Shown piece by piece: positions 33,182-42,026 of a stretch of 64,000 nt of DNA (positions are counted from its first letter, which is position 1; every line of letters starts with the position of its first letter). This DNA comes from Deltaproteobacteria bacterium. Its GTDB lineage: Bacteria; Myxococcota; JADLHZ01. The notes under the pieces were generated by a model. That model had not been told where the DNA came from. It did no database searches and saw nothing but the letters and a program-made list of their open reading frames with translations. A program made the translations under genes and the position numbers. The stretch spans positions 124,001-188,000 of the forward strand of contig JADLHZ010000084.1 of NCBI GenBank assembly GCA_020848545.1, given 5' to 3'.

Positions 33182-35601
33182 TTCGCCTTGTGCGCGGGTC
33201 GCTCCGGCATCAGGATGAGCAGCATCGGAAACCACACGACCGTCGAGAGCAACATGCCGAGCATGCCGAAGCTCGCGATGATGCCGAGGCTCTTCAACGC
33301 GTAGAAGTGACAGAGCAGCGTCGGCCCATAGCCTGACGCGTTCACGCACGTGGCGATCAAGACGGCGGCGCCCGTGTGCCGGAGGATCAGCGGCATCATG
33401 CGCTGCCCTTCCTCGCGATAGCGATGATAGAGGTGCACGGTGTTGTCGATCGCGACGGTGAAGATGCTCGGGATGACCGACATGTTGATGAAGTTGAGCT
33501 TGACGCCGTAGAGCTTCATGCCCGCGACCATCGCCAGCATGCCGAGCGCGATCGGCGTGAAGACGACCAAGGTCTCGCGCACGCTGCGCAGCAGGCCGAA
33601 CAAGGTGAGCAGCGCGATCAACGACGCCGCCCACGCGATGAACGGCGCGTCGTTGAACACCTGGCGGAAGATGCGCACGGCGACGCGGTTCTCGCTCATC
33701 GCGCGAACGCTGACGCCGCGGCTCCGCGCCAGCGCCACCGCTTCTTCGACGCGGGCGACGAAGGCGTCGAGCTCGTCGGCGTCGTGCACGCTTCGCGAGT
33801 GGCCGAGCAGGACGAAGGTGCCGTCGCCGTCGAGCGCTTTCAGCTTGCGCGTGAACGCGACGGGCACGTCTTTGGCGGTCACGCGCGGCGCATCGAGCGC
33901 ATCTTCGAGCTCTTTGACGCGATTCTTCAGCTTCTCTCGCGTGTCTTCCGGCACGCGCTTCAACAGTTGGCGGATGTGCGCGAGCACCTTCTCGCGCTCG
34001 GGCCAGTCGTCATGCGTGATGCGCCCGAGCGAGACGCTGCCAGAGATGCTCGGGCCCTTCGGGTGCTTGTCGTTCTTCCTCACTTCTTCGACGGCGGCGT
34101 CGAGCTTCTTTGCGTCCTCGATCGACGGCACCCACGCGACGACCGGCGTCAGCGTCGTGCGCATCGCGTTGGCCGCACGCTCACCGACGATGTCCGGGTG
34201 GCGATCGCCGTGCAGCGCCATGAACGATCGCTCGACGCGCACGTCCTTGATGCTCCAGGCGCCATAGAGGCTGACGAGCGGAAAGATCGTGACGATGGCC
34301 CATGCGAGGCCGCGCGGAATGACGATTGGTTTGTCGCTGACGCTCGCTGGCCGCAGCGCCCAGCCAGGGAGCACGCGCTCGATCGCCAACAAGATCGCCG
34401 GCAGGAGCGCGTAGGTGAAGAGCCACGAGAGCAGGACGCCGACCGCGGCGATGACGCCGAACTCGCGAAACGCGCTGAACTGGCAGAAGATCAGCACGAA
34501 GAACGCGGCGCCGTTGGTGATGGCGCCCGAGAACGCGCCTTCCATCGTCTCCGGCACGGCGAGCAGCAGCGCGTCTTTCAGCGGCATGCTCGCGCGCGCC
34601 TCCGACGTGCGTAAGACCAAGTGGATCCCGAACTCGACGCCGAGGCCGAGCAGCACGGCGACGAGCGAGCCGCTGATGATGGTCAGGTGGCCGATCGCCA
34701 AGCACGTGAACGCGAGCGTGACGGCGATGGCGATCGTGATCGGTAAGAGGATCGCCAAGGACGCGAGGGGCCGCCGCGTGGCGATGAGCAAGAAGAAGGT
34801 CGCGAGCATCAACGCGACGATCGAGATGCGCCCGAGATCGCCGCGAATGCCGTCGTCGAAGGACTTCTGAAACACCATCGGCCCGCCGAACGCGATGGTC
34901 AGGCCTTTGTAACGCGGGTCGCTCGCCTTCAGCTTCTCCGCTTCGACGGTGAGCATGTCGAGCGTCTTCGTGATGTTCGTGATGTCGCCCGACGCGGTCT
35001 GCGGCTTCGCCAGCGTGAACACCGTCGTCGCCGGCTCGTCCTCGATGTATTCGCGCGGCAGCTCCTCTTCGAACTTCTTGATCGAGGTCTCGAGCTCGTC
35101 GCGGTCCTTGTCGGGCAGGCTCGCCGGCTTTGCCTTCGGCTTCTCGTCGTCTTCGTCGAGCCCGAGGTCGAGCTTGTCGCCGACCTCGGCCTTGATGCGA
35201 TCGTCGAGCTCCTTCTCGAGCACCTTCAAGGTGTCGAGTGGGATGAGCGACGCGGCGTGCTTCCTGAAGAACGCGACGTCGTAGCGGTACTCGGCGTAGT
35301 GAAACTCTTTCATCGCCGACTGCCGCTCGGTCCACGCCTCGGCGAGCTTCAAACGATCGTCGCGCGTGCCGCCCGAGATGCTGGTGACGAGGTAGCCTTC
35401 GCTGCCGGCCTTCTTCATCACCCAGCGCAGATCGATGACGGCCTCGTCGTCGTCCGGCAAGAGCTCCATGTAGTTGAGGCGCATGCCGAGCCGCGACGCG
35501 CCGAAAAGTCCGATCGCGAACACGACGGCGAAGATCGCGATCGTGCGTAGTGGCCGCTCGACCGAGAGCGCGGCGACCCGGCGCGCGAAGCGCTCGAGCA
35601 T
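33178..35601 (-). CDS. RND-superfamily (MMPL/HpnN-type) transporter
   Basis: 807 aa from the ATG at 35601 (MLERFARRVAALSVERP). It has two halves, each with one membrane helix, a large periplasmic domain and a five-helix sterol-sensing-like/MMPL bundle. Helix clusters lie at about residues 255-420 and 640-795 (VALMLATFFLLIATRRP, SGSLVAVLLGLGVEFGIHLV, NMSVIPSIFTVAIDNTVHLY). The first periplasmic domain has an unusually charged insert (DLGLDEDDEKPKAKPA). Relatives export lipids and hopanoids, driven by the proton gradient. It heads an operon with a TonB-dependent receptor and a lipoprotein. Confidence 0.88.
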   Translation of the reverse strand: MLERFARRVAALSVERPLRTIAIFAVVFAIGLFGASRLGMRLNYMELLPDDDEAVIDLRWVMKKAGSEGYLVTSISGGTRDDRLKLAEAWTERQSAMKEFHYAEYRYDVAFFRKHAASLIPLDTLKVLEKELDDRIKAEVGDKLDLGLDEDDEKPKAKPASLPDKDRDELETSIKKFEEELPREYIEDEPATTVFTLAKPQTASGDITNITKTLDMLTVEAEKLKASDPRYKGLTIAFGGPMVFQKSFDDGIRGDLGRISIVALMLATFFLLIATRRPLASLAILLPITIAIAVTLAFTCLAIGHLTIISGSLVAVLLGLGVEFGIHLVLRTSEARASMPLKDALLLAVPETMEGAFSGAITNGAAFFVLIFCQFSAFREFGVIAAVGVLLSWLFTYALLPAILLAIERVLPGWALRPASVSDKPIVIPRGLAWAIVTIFPLVSLYGAWSIKDVRVERSFMALHGDRHPDIVGERAANAMRTTLTPVVAWVPSIEDAKKLDAAVEEVRKNDKHPKGPSISGSVSLGRITHDDWPEREKVLAHIRQLLKRVPEDTREKLKNRVKELEDALDAPRVTAKDVPVAFTRKLKALDGDGTFVLLGHSRSVHDADELDAFVARVEEAVALARSRGVSVRAMSENRVAVRIFRQVFNDAPFIAWAASLIALLTLFGLLRSVRETLVVFTPIALGMLAMVAGMKLYGVKLNFINMSVIPSIFTVAIDNTVHLYHRYREEGQRMMPLILRHTGAAVLIATCVNASGYGPTLLCHFYALKSLGIIASFGMLGMLLSTVVWFPMLLILMPERPAHKAK

Positions 35602-35620
35602 CAGTGCACCGTCCAGTTCA

Positions 35621-36742
35621 CTACGAAGCCGCCTTGGCGTGGGCTTGGGCAAGGCCGATGCGCTCCTTGTACGCGCGGCGCACGATCTCGACGTCGGCGA
35701 CGAAGTGCTCGAGGTCCTGGAGCGGCAGAGCTTGCGGTCCGTCGCAGAGCGCCTTCTCCGGATACGGGTGCACGTCGACGAGCACCATGTTGGCGCCCGC
35801 GATGACACCTTGCGCCGTCACGTGATGGATGTCCTGCAAGCCGTCGACGGTGTGATCGCGGCGACCGACCGAGTGCGAGGGATCGACGCACACTGGCAGG
35901 CGCGTCTGCCGCTTCACCACCGGCACGTGCGCGAAGTCGACGAAGTTACGGTGCGGCTCGCTGAAGCTCGTCTTCATCCCGCGCAGGCAGAAGACGATGT
36001 CGCGGTTGCCGCAGCTCGCGATGTACTCGCACGCGTTCAACGACTCCTCGAGCGTGATGCCCATGCCGCGCTTGTAGAGGACGGGCATGCGCTCGGCGCC
36101 GATCGCCTTCAGGAGCTCGAAGTTCTGCGCGTTGCGGGTGCCGACTTGCAGCATCACCGTCGTCGGCTGGCCGGCCTGCGCGAGCGCCGTCTTCACTTGC
36201 TGAATGTGCGCTTCGTGCATCACTTCCATCGAGATCACTTTGATGCCGTACTTGCCGGCGAGCTCGAAGACGTAGGGCAGGCACGAGGCGCCGTGGCCCT
36301 GAAAGTCGTAGGGGCTCGTGCGCGGCTTGTAGGCGCCCATGCGCGTGGTCGTGATGCCCACGTCGCGCAGCGCCCGCATCGTCTCTTCGACGGACTCCTT
36401 CGAGTCGACGGCGCACAGGCCGGCGAAGATGTGAAAGCTGTCTTGCGAGAACGCGATGCCGTTATGCTCGAAGGCGAAGGACGGCGCTTGGCCCTTATGG
36501 CGGCCGATGGTGCGATAGCGCTCGCTGACGCGCACGACGCGCTCGACGACGGCGTGGCCGGCGAACGCTTCCATCGGCACCGTGGACGTCGGCCCGATGA
36601 GGTGCACCTCGACGAGGCGCCGCGTGGCGCCTTGGATGACGAGCTTCTCAGCGCGCACGCCGGGATACTTCGCCGCCTCGGTGACGAGCTGGTTGATGGC
36701 TGAGCTCTCGGGATCGACGTCGGCCTTGAGCAGGATGATCAT
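35621..36742 (-). CDS. aroF: Type I beta DAHP synthase-like protein (3-deoxy-7-phosphoheptulonate synthase)
   Basis: 373 aa. An N-terminal ferredoxin-like regulatory domain (about 1-70, MIILLKADVDPES) precedes a TIM barrel like the Thermotoga enzyme. GAYKPRTSPYDFQG, RNAQNFELL and DPSHSVGRRD are intact, as is the metal Cys (AGLCAVD). Yet GPCS has become GLCA and the usual LCERG is FCLRG, so several active-site-region positions have drifted. It would condense phosphoenolpyruvate and erythrose-4-phosphate in the shikimate pathway, if still active on these. A second, unrelated class II DAHP synthase is at 51014. No SD precedes the ATG. Confidence 0.82.
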   Translation of the reverse strand: MIILLKADVDPESSAINQLVTEAAKYPGVRAEKLVIQGATRRLVEVHLIGPTSTVPMEAFAGHAVVERVVRVSERYRTIGRHKGQAPSFAFEHNGIAFSQDSFHIFAGLCAVDSKESVEETMRALRDVGITTTRMGAYKPRTSPYDFQGHGASCLPYVFELAGKYGIKVISMEVMHEAHIQQVKTALAQAGQPTTVMLQVGTRNAQNFELLKAIGAERMPVLYKRGMGITLEESLNACEYIASCGNRDIVFCLRGMKTSFSEPHRNFVDFAHVPVVKRQTRLPVCVDPSHSVGRRDHTVDGLQDIHHVTAQGVIAGANMVLVDVHPYPEKALCDGPQALPLQDLEHFVADVEIVRRAYKERIGLAQAHAKAAS

Positions 36743-36877
36743 AAGGAGGGAGGGTTCTAGCGCTCCATACGGAGCCCGTCAAAGCCGGGTCACTTTGCGC
36801 AGGCGATCCACGTTTCGATGTTGGCCTTCGCTCCCTGCTCGCCACGCTCCTTGCACCCGTGCTAGCCGCGTGCGGCG

Positions 36878-37927
36878 ATGACCGATGTCGAAGCCTCTGC
36901 GCTGCGGGCGCTCGCAGCGTACCCGGACATGCAAGCGCCGAAGCTCAGCGTGATGAGCGGCGGCCTCTTGAACGCCACGTATCAGGTCGACGTGCCGCGG
37001 GGGCGCTTCGTCTTGCAGTCGCTGAACAAGATCTTTCGCCCGGAAGTGAACGACGACATCGAGGCGATCACCACACACCTCGCAGAGAAGGGGGTGCCGA
37101 CGACGCGGCTCGTGCGCACGCTGGACGGCGCCCTCTGTGCCGACGTCGACGGCACGTGTTGGCGCGTCCTCACCTTCGTCGCCGGCACGAGGACCGTGTC
37201 GCGCGTGCAAGACGCCGCGATGGCGAGCGAGGCCGGCGCCCTGGTTGGACGCTTCCATCTCGCGGTGAGCGATCTCGAGCACACCTTCAAGTTCAGCCGC
37301 TTGAACGTACACGACACGCAGAAGCACATGGCCACGCTCGAAGAAGCGATCTCGGAGCACCGAGCGCACCGCCACTTCGAGCCCGTGCAGCGCCTCGCGG
37401 CGGAGATCCTGCTCGCGTGGCGGCAGTGGAAGGCGAAGGTGCCCGAGAAGAAGCGCCTGGTGCACGGCGATCTCAAGATCTCGAACGTGCTCTTCGACGA
37501 GCGCACGAGCCGCGCCGTCTGCCTCATCGATCTCGACACGCTCGCGTACATGCCGCTGATGCACGAGCTCGGTGACGCGTGGCGCTCGTGGTGCAATCCG
37601 ATCGGCGAAGATGCGACCGAGACGCGCTTCGACCTCGGGCTCTTTCGCGCCGCGGCGAACGGCTACATGAACGCGGCGCGGCGCTTCGTGACCCATGAAG
37701 AAGCCGAGTCGCTCGCGCACGGCACCGCGTTGATCGCGCTCGAGCTGTCGGCGCGCTTCTGTGCCGACGCGTTGCGCGAGAGCTACTTCGGCTGGAACGC
37801 GGCGAAGTTTGCCGACAGGAGCACGCACAATCGGGTGCGCGCCGAGGGACAATTCAACCTCTATCGTTCGGTGCGCGCCCAGCAGGCGGACATCGAACGC
37901 ATCCTGCGCGAGGCGTACGCCGGATGA
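36878..37927 (+). CDS. NahK-like N-acetylhexosamine 1-kinase family phosphotransferase
   Basis: A 349-aa cytosolic enzyme of the aminoglycoside-phosphotransferase fold. GGLLNATYQVD and FVLQSLNKIF are at about residues 28-55. The catalytic loop VHGDLKISNVLFD is near 196-208, and the metal-binding LIDLDTLAYMP follows. The pattern (FVLQ..N..F, H.D.KISNVLFD, IDLDT) matches N-acetylhexosamine kinases more closely than homoserine kinases. ATG 36878 is used. The stop overlaps the glutamate-cysteine ligase start (ATGA). It may feed amino-sugar 1-phosphates released in cell-wall recycling; nagZ lies 3 kb away. Confidence 0.75.
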   Translation: MTDVEASALRALAAYPDMQAPKLSVMSGGLLNATYQVDVPRGRFVLQSLNKIFRPEVNDDIEAITTHLAEKGVPTTRLVRTLDGALCADVDGTCWRVLTFVAGTRTVSRVQDAAMASEAGALVGRFHLAVSDLEHTFKFSRLNVHDTQKHMATLEEAISEHRAHRHFEPVQRLAAEILLAWRQWKAKVPEKKRLVHGDLKISNVLFDERTSRAVCLIDLDTLAYMPLMHELGDAWRSWCNPIGEDATETRFDLGLFRAAANGYMNAARRFVTHEEAESLAHGTALIALELSARFCADALRESYFGWNAAKFADRSTHNRVRAEGQFNLYRSVRAQQADIERILREAYAG

Positions 37928-39249
37928 GCGCCGCGTTCGATCTCGGTGAGTCGAGCCAGCTCACGCATGCGCAGCTGCGATCGGTGTTCGACGCTGCCCA
38001 CACGAAAGAGCGGCGCATCGGCCTCGACTACGAGCTGATGCCTTATCGCCTGCTCGACGGCGGCACCGTCTACTACGATCGCGGCGTGAAGCCGCTGATC
38101 CTCGCGCTGGCAGCGAAGTACAACGTGTCGCCCATCCTCGCGAACCACATCTTGACCGGGGTCGACACGCCGCTCGGCCGCCTGCGTTACGGCGCCGGCT
38201 CGCAGATCGATGTCGAGCTCGATGGCGGCGAGTCGCTCGACGATCTGCGCGCGCAGGTGGGTGACTACATCGCCGCGCTGGTGCCGGCCGCGCAGCCGCT
38301 CGGCCTCGGCTTCTCCGGCATCGCCTACCACCCGGACCGCGATCCGACCTCGATCCAAATCGTCTCGAAGCAGCGCTACCCGGTGATGACGCGCAGGTTC
38401 AAGACGAGCGGGGCGCGCGGGCTGCACATGATGACGTCGACGGCGGGCTGCGCCGTACGTGTGTCGGTGCACTCGGAGAAGGACGCCATCGAGAAGTTCC
38501 GCACCGCGATCGCCGTGACGCCGGTGCTGCAGGCGATCTTCGCCAACAGCCCGATGGATCGCGGCCGCTTGCTCGACGTGCAGTCGCAGCGCATCCTCAC
38601 TTGGATGGACGTCGATCGCGCGCGGACGGCGTTCTTCACGCAGGCGTTCGATCGCGATTTTTCGTACGACCGCTACATCGCGTGGGCGCTGCAAGTGCCG
38701 GTGCTCGGCATCGATCGCGAAGGGCGCGCCATCGACGTCGGCGATCTGACCTTCAAAGATTGCCTGACCACCGGCAAGCTCTACATCGGCGTCGAAGATT
38801 GGGCGGGGCACCTGTCGACCCTGTGGCCGGCGGTGCGCTTCGTACCGCAAGGGATCGAGCTGCGGATGGCGGACACCGGCAGCCCGACGCACGCGCTGGC
38901 GCTGGCGGCGATGGTCAAGGGGCTCTTGCACGCGCCGAAGGCCCGCGCGGAGATCCTGAAGAAGATGAAGCCGGACGGCGACTTTTCGCGCTTGCCCATG
39001 AAGGCGGCGAAGCACGGGCTCTTCGGTCAAGCGGCGAAGGGAACACTGCTCGACATGGCGAAGGAGACGCTGCGGATCGCGCGCGCGGGGCTCGGCGCTG
39101 AAGACGCGCGCTACTTGGAGCCGGTCGCGCGCGCGTTGGCGATCGCGGCGTCGCCGGCCGACGAGATCCGCGAGCGCTGGGGCCGCGATTGGAAGTCGCT
39201 GCACGAGCTGTTTACTTCTTTGCGCGTGACGCCCGAGACGCGGCCGTGA
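37924..39249 (+). CDS. Glutamate-cysteine ligase, GCS2/plant type
   Basis: A 441-aa ATP-dependent ligase making gamma-glutamylcysteine, the first step of glutathione (or a precursor for ergothioneine-type thiols). Recognisable blocks are IGLDYELMPYR near residue 33, LGLGFSGIAYHPDRDP, the RRFKTSGARGLHMMTSTAGC region, VSVHSEKDAIEKFRTA, ANSPMDRG and WALQVPVLGI. The usual TVQVNLD strand is AVRVSVH here. Its start overlaps the kinase stop. Downstream is a strong hairpin (39282-39307) before the symporter. No glutathione synthetase is in the window. Confidence 0.85.
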   Translation: MSAAFDLGESSQLTHAQLRSVFDAAHTKERRIGLDYELMPYRLLDGGTVYYDRGVKPLILALAAKYNVSPILANHILTGVDTPLGRLRYGAGSQIDVELDGGESLDDLRAQVGDYIAALVPAAQPLGLGFSGIAYHPDRDPTSIQIVSKQRYPVMTRRFKTSGARGLHMMTSTAGCAVRVSVHSEKDAIEKFRTAIAVTPVLQAIFANSPMDRGRLLDVQSQRILTWMDVDRARTAFFTQAFDRDFSYDRYIAWALQVPVLGIDREGRAIDVGDLTFKDCLTTGKLYIGVEDWAGHLSTLWPAVRFVPQGIELRMADTGSPTHALALAAMVKGLLHAPKARAEILKKMKPDGDFSRLPMKAAKHGLFGQAAKGTLLDMAKETLRIARAGLGAEDARYLEPVARALAIAASPADEIRERWGRDWKSLHELFTSLRVTPETRP

Positions 39250-39281
39250 AGCGGCCGCAAACGCAAAATGAGAGCGCCGAA

Positions 39282-39307
39282 CTTTTTGTGGCATTCGGCA
39301 CAAAAAG
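39282..39307 (+). terminator. T-rich stem hairpin between glutamate-cysteine ligase and symporter
   Basis: CTTTTTGTG (39282-39290) pairs perfectly with CACAAAAAG (39299-39307) around an 8-nt loop. An alternative stem GCCGAA/TTCGGC overlaps it. There is no trailing T-run. It is followed at 39309 by a GCGAGCGTAGCGAGCGGGC stretch that reappears almost unchanged at 44640. It may be a terminator or a switchable leader structure for the symporter gene. Confidence 0.5.
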
Positions 39308-39334
39308 CGCGAGCGTAGCGAGCGGGCGCTCCGC

Positions 39335-40603
39335 GTGAAGCGCCACACGAAGATGCTCGTCGGGCTCCTCGCCGGCGCGGTGCTCGGGCTCATCGCGAAG
39401 TCGCTCTTCGGCGAGGCGCCGTGGCTCGAGGCGCTCATCGCGAACGTGGCGTACCCGCTCGGCCAGATCTTCCTGCGCTTGATCTTCATGGTCGTCGTGC
39501 CGCTCGTCTTCTCGTCGCTCGTGCTCGGTGTGCTCGAGATCGGCGACGTCAAGCAGCTCGGGCGCGTGGGCTTCAAGGCGCTCGTCTATTCTTTGTTCGC
39601 CAGCGCGGCGTCGGTCATCATCGGCATCGCGCTCGTGCAGCTCGTGAAGCCCGGCGCCGGCATCGACGCGCAGACGCGCGACAAGCTGATGGCGGGGTTC
39701 GCGAAGCAATCGGACAAGGCGATCGCGAACGCGAAGGCCGCGAAGCCGATGATCGAGTCGCTGCTCGATCTCATCCCGAAGAATCCGCTGCAAGCGGCGG
39801 TCGAGGCGCTGCAGGGCGAGATGCTCGCGCTCATGGTGTTCGCCGTGCTCTTCGCCGTCGCGTATTCGCGCGTGCGCGACGAAGAGAACGAGGCGCTGCG
39901 CAACGTCCTCGTCGGCGTGCAGAAGGCGAGCATGCGCATCATCGACTGGGCGATGAGCCTGGCGCCTTTCGCGGTCGGCGCCTTGCTCTTCAGCGTCACC
40001 GCGCGCACGGGCTTCGCGTTGGCCGGCGGCCTCGGCAGCTACGTGCTCGTCGTGGTCCTTGGCCTCGCGATCCAGCAGTTCGTGGTGTTCTTCGCCGTGC
40101 TGAAAGTGCTCGGCGGCGTGCCTCCGCTCGAGTGGTGGCGGCGCGTGCGTGAAGTCGTCTTGACGGCGTTCTCGACGGCGTCGTCGAACGCGACCTTGCC
40201 CACGTCGCTGCGCGTGTCCGAAGAGAAGCTCGGCGTGCAGCCGCGGATCGGCACCTTCGTTTTGACCGTGGGCTCGACCGCGAACCAGAACGGCACGGCG
40301 TTGTTCGAAGGCGTGACGGTGCTCTTCCTGGCGCAGGTGTTCGGCGTCGATCTCACGCTCGGGCAGCAGGTGAGCGTCGTCGTCATGGCGATCCTCGCCG
40401 GCGTCGGCACCGCAGGCGTGCCCGGCGGATCGCTGCCGTTGATCGTGCTCGTGTTGCAGAGCGTGGGCATCCCGCCGGAGGGCATCGGCATCATCCTCGG
40501 CGTCGATCGCTTCTTGGACATGTGCCGGACGGTGATCAACGTGACTGGCGATCTCGTGGCGGCCACCGTCATCGCCAAGAGCGAAAACGCGCTGAAGTTT
40601 TAG
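39335..40603 (+). CDS. Dicarboxylate/amino-acid:cation symporter (DAACS, GltP/DctA type)
   Basis: A 422-aa inner-membrane secondary transporter. Six or more helices are followed by the re-entrant hairpin STASSNATLPTSL (HP1, about residues 286-298). Then come GSTANQNGTALFEG (helix 7, the NMDGT-equivalent motif with Asn and Thr) and GTAGVPGGSLPLI (HP2). DRFLDMCRTVINVTGDL supplies the substrate-binding Asp/Arg/Asn of helix 8. GTG 39335 sits in a small GGCGCT/AGCGCC stem. The substrate is C4-dicarboxylate, glutamate or aspartate; the Arg favours an acidic side chain. Confidence 0.92.
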   Translation: MKRHTKMLVGLLAGAVLGLIAKSLFGEAPWLEALIANVAYPLGQIFLRLIFMVVVPLVFSSLVLGVLEIGDVKQLGRVGFKALVYSLFASAASVIIGIALVQLVKPGAGIDAQTRDKLMAGFAKQSDKAIANAKAAKPMIESLLDLIPKNPLQAAVEALQGEMLALMVFAVLFAVAYSRVRDEENEALRNVLVGVQKASMRIIDWAMSLAPFAVGALLFSVTARTGFALAGGLGSYVLVVVLGLAIQQFVVFFAVLKVLGGVPPLEWWRRVREVVLTAFSTASSNATLPTSLRVSEEKLGVQPRIGTFVLTVGSTANQNGTALFEGVTVLFLAQVFGVDLTLGQQVSVVVMAILAGVGTAGVPGGSLPLIVLVLQSVGIPPEGIGIILGVDRFLDMCRTVINVTGDLVAATVIAKSENALKF

Positions 40604-40632
40604 GGCGCCTGAACGCAGCTCGAGGAGGTGGC

Positions 40633-40755
40633 TCAGCGCAGCAGCGGAATGCGTGTGCGATCGAGCCTGCGGTAGTGTTTGAAGTCGCTGTCGAGCGTGA
40701 GCACGGACGCCGCTCGATGCGTCTCGGCCATGCACACGAGACAGGCATACTTCAT
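40633..40755 (-). pseudogene. C-terminal remnant of a PIN-domain (VapC-like) toxin
   Basis: The reverse strand from an ATG at 40755 to a stop at 40633 encodes 40 residues containing MAETHRAASVLTLDSDFKHY. This is the last helix-strand of a PIN domain with its conserved acidic residues (TLDSDF), ending in IPLLR. Upstream, a stop codon interrupts the frame and no N-terminal PIN sequence or antitoxin is present; nagZ lies there instead. It is a truncated relic. Confidence 0.6.
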
Positions 40756-40790
40756 CTCGGGCGACCGAGTCGCCTATGTGCCGAGCGCTC

Positions 40791-41885
40791 CTACGTCGAA
40801 GCGCCTTCGGTCGGGTCGACGAGCTTCGCTTGTCGTGTGCGCGCCGCGAGCCACTCGCCGAGCTTCCCCGACGCCGGCGGCGGTGGCGCGTACGTCGGCG
40901 GATGCGCCGGGAGCTTCGTCCGCAGCGCATCCACGCGAGTGACGGCCTCCTGCAAACGCGCCGCAAACGCCGGGCTCTTCTCCGCTTCCTTGGCGATCGC
41001 TTCGACGCACGCTTCGATGCGCGCGAGCGTGTGACAGACGAGCAGCGAGTCGCAGCCAGCGGCGATCGATCGCACCGCGGCGTCACCGAGATCGTAACGA
41101 TCGGCGATCGCCTTCATCTCGAGATCGTCGCTGATGATGACGCCGGCAAAGCCGAGCTCGTCGCGCAAGAAGCGCAGGCACGGCTCGGACATCGTCGCCG
41201 GCCACTCGGGGTCGATCGCCGGGAACATGACGTGCGCGGTCATGATGCTGGCGACGCCGGCCAACCCCGCCGCGGTGAACGGTGGCCACTCGATGCGCCG
41301 CAAGCGATCGAGATCGTGCGGCAGGCTCGGCAGCGCCTTGTGCGAATCTTCGAGGGTGTCGCCGTGGCCCGGGAAGTGCTTGGCGCAAGCGAACAAGCCG
41401 CCGCGCTGCATGCCGGTGATCACCGCGACGCCAAGCTTGCCGCAGACGCCCGAGTCGCGACTGAACGAGCGATCACCGATCACGGGATTCTTCGGATTGG
41501 TATCGACGTCGACGACCGGCGCGAAGTCGAGGTCGAAGCCGACGGCGAGCATTTCCTTGGCGAGCTGGGCGCCTACCTCTTCGGCGAGGCGCACGCTGCC
41601 TTCATCGCCGACGGCGCGCATGGGCGGAAACTCGGTGAGCGGCGCGCGCAGCCGTTGCACGCGGCCGCCCTCTTGGTCGACGGCGAGGATCAGCGGCTCT
41701 CTGCGCAACGCGCGAAGCGCCGCGATCAGCCCGTGCGTTTGCTCCGGCGACGCGATGTTCCGGCGGAACAGGATCACCCCGGCGACAGAGAGCTCTTCGA
41801 CCACCCGCCGCGCGTGCGCGTCGACCCCCGTCCCCGGGATCCCCACGATCAACGTCCGCGCCGCCAGCTCCCGCACGATGCTCAT
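40791..41885 (-). CDS. nagZ: Beta-N-acetylhexosaminidase (GH3, NagZ-like)
   Basis: 364 aa, cytoplasmic by the lack of a signal in the ATG 41885 form. The GH3 core includes LILAVDQEGGRVQRLR and FDLDFAPVVDVDTNPKNPVI. The catalytic-loop motif is KHFPGHGDTLEDSH, with the His general base. The nucleophile region is GFAGVIISDDLEMKAI, with Asp as nucleophile. NagZ removes GlcNAc from anhydro-muropeptides in peptidoglycan recycling. The tail is Pro-rich (HPPTYAPPPP). Longer frames past 41885 run into the divergent promoter region and are rejected. The PIN relic lies beyond its 3' end. Confidence 0.9.
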   Translation of the reverse strand: MSIVRELAARTLIVGIPGTGVDAHARRVVEELSVAGVILFRRNIASPEQTHGLIAALRALRREPLILAVDQEGGRVQRLRAPLTEFPPMRAVGDEGSVRLAEEVGAQLAKEMLAVGFDLDFAPVVDVDTNPKNPVIGDRSFSRDSGVCGKLGVAVITGMQRGGLFACAKHFPGHGDTLEDSHKALPSLPHDLDRLRRIEWPPFTAAGLAGVASIMTAHVMFPAIDPEWPATMSEPCLRFLRDELGFAGVIISDDLEMKAIADRYDLGDAAVRSIAAGCDSLLVCHTLARIEACVEAIAKEAEKSPAFAARLQEAVTRVDALRTKLPAHPPTYAPPPPASGKLGEWLAARTRQAKLVDPTEGAST

Positions 41886-41910
41886 GTCCGACAACCTCTT
41901 CCCCGAATCT

Positions 41911-41928
41911 GAAAACGTCCCCGGTCCC
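41911..41928. repeat. Single REP-like arm between nagZ and manC
   Basis: GAAAACGTCCCCGGTCCC matches the arm of the 1839-1911 element (GAAATGGTCCCAGGTCCC) at 15 of 18 positions. No partner arm is visible nearby, so it looks like a solitary member of the same repeat family. It lies in the divergent promoter region of nagZ and the mannose-1-phosphate guanylyltransferase gene. Confidence 0.45.
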
Positions 41929-42026
41929 TTTTCATCCGTTCCATACGATCTCCGGTGAGGCAACCCTGTGCCTTGACCTCGTGCGCCTTGACCCCCCCCG
42001 GGCGCCCGCGGCATGACCCGGCGTCT

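Noticed and set aside
39212-41086. A long frame antisense to the symporter gene
   Set aside because: It covers the symporter, the PIN relic and part of nagZ, and its sequence is low-complexity Arg/His/Asp.
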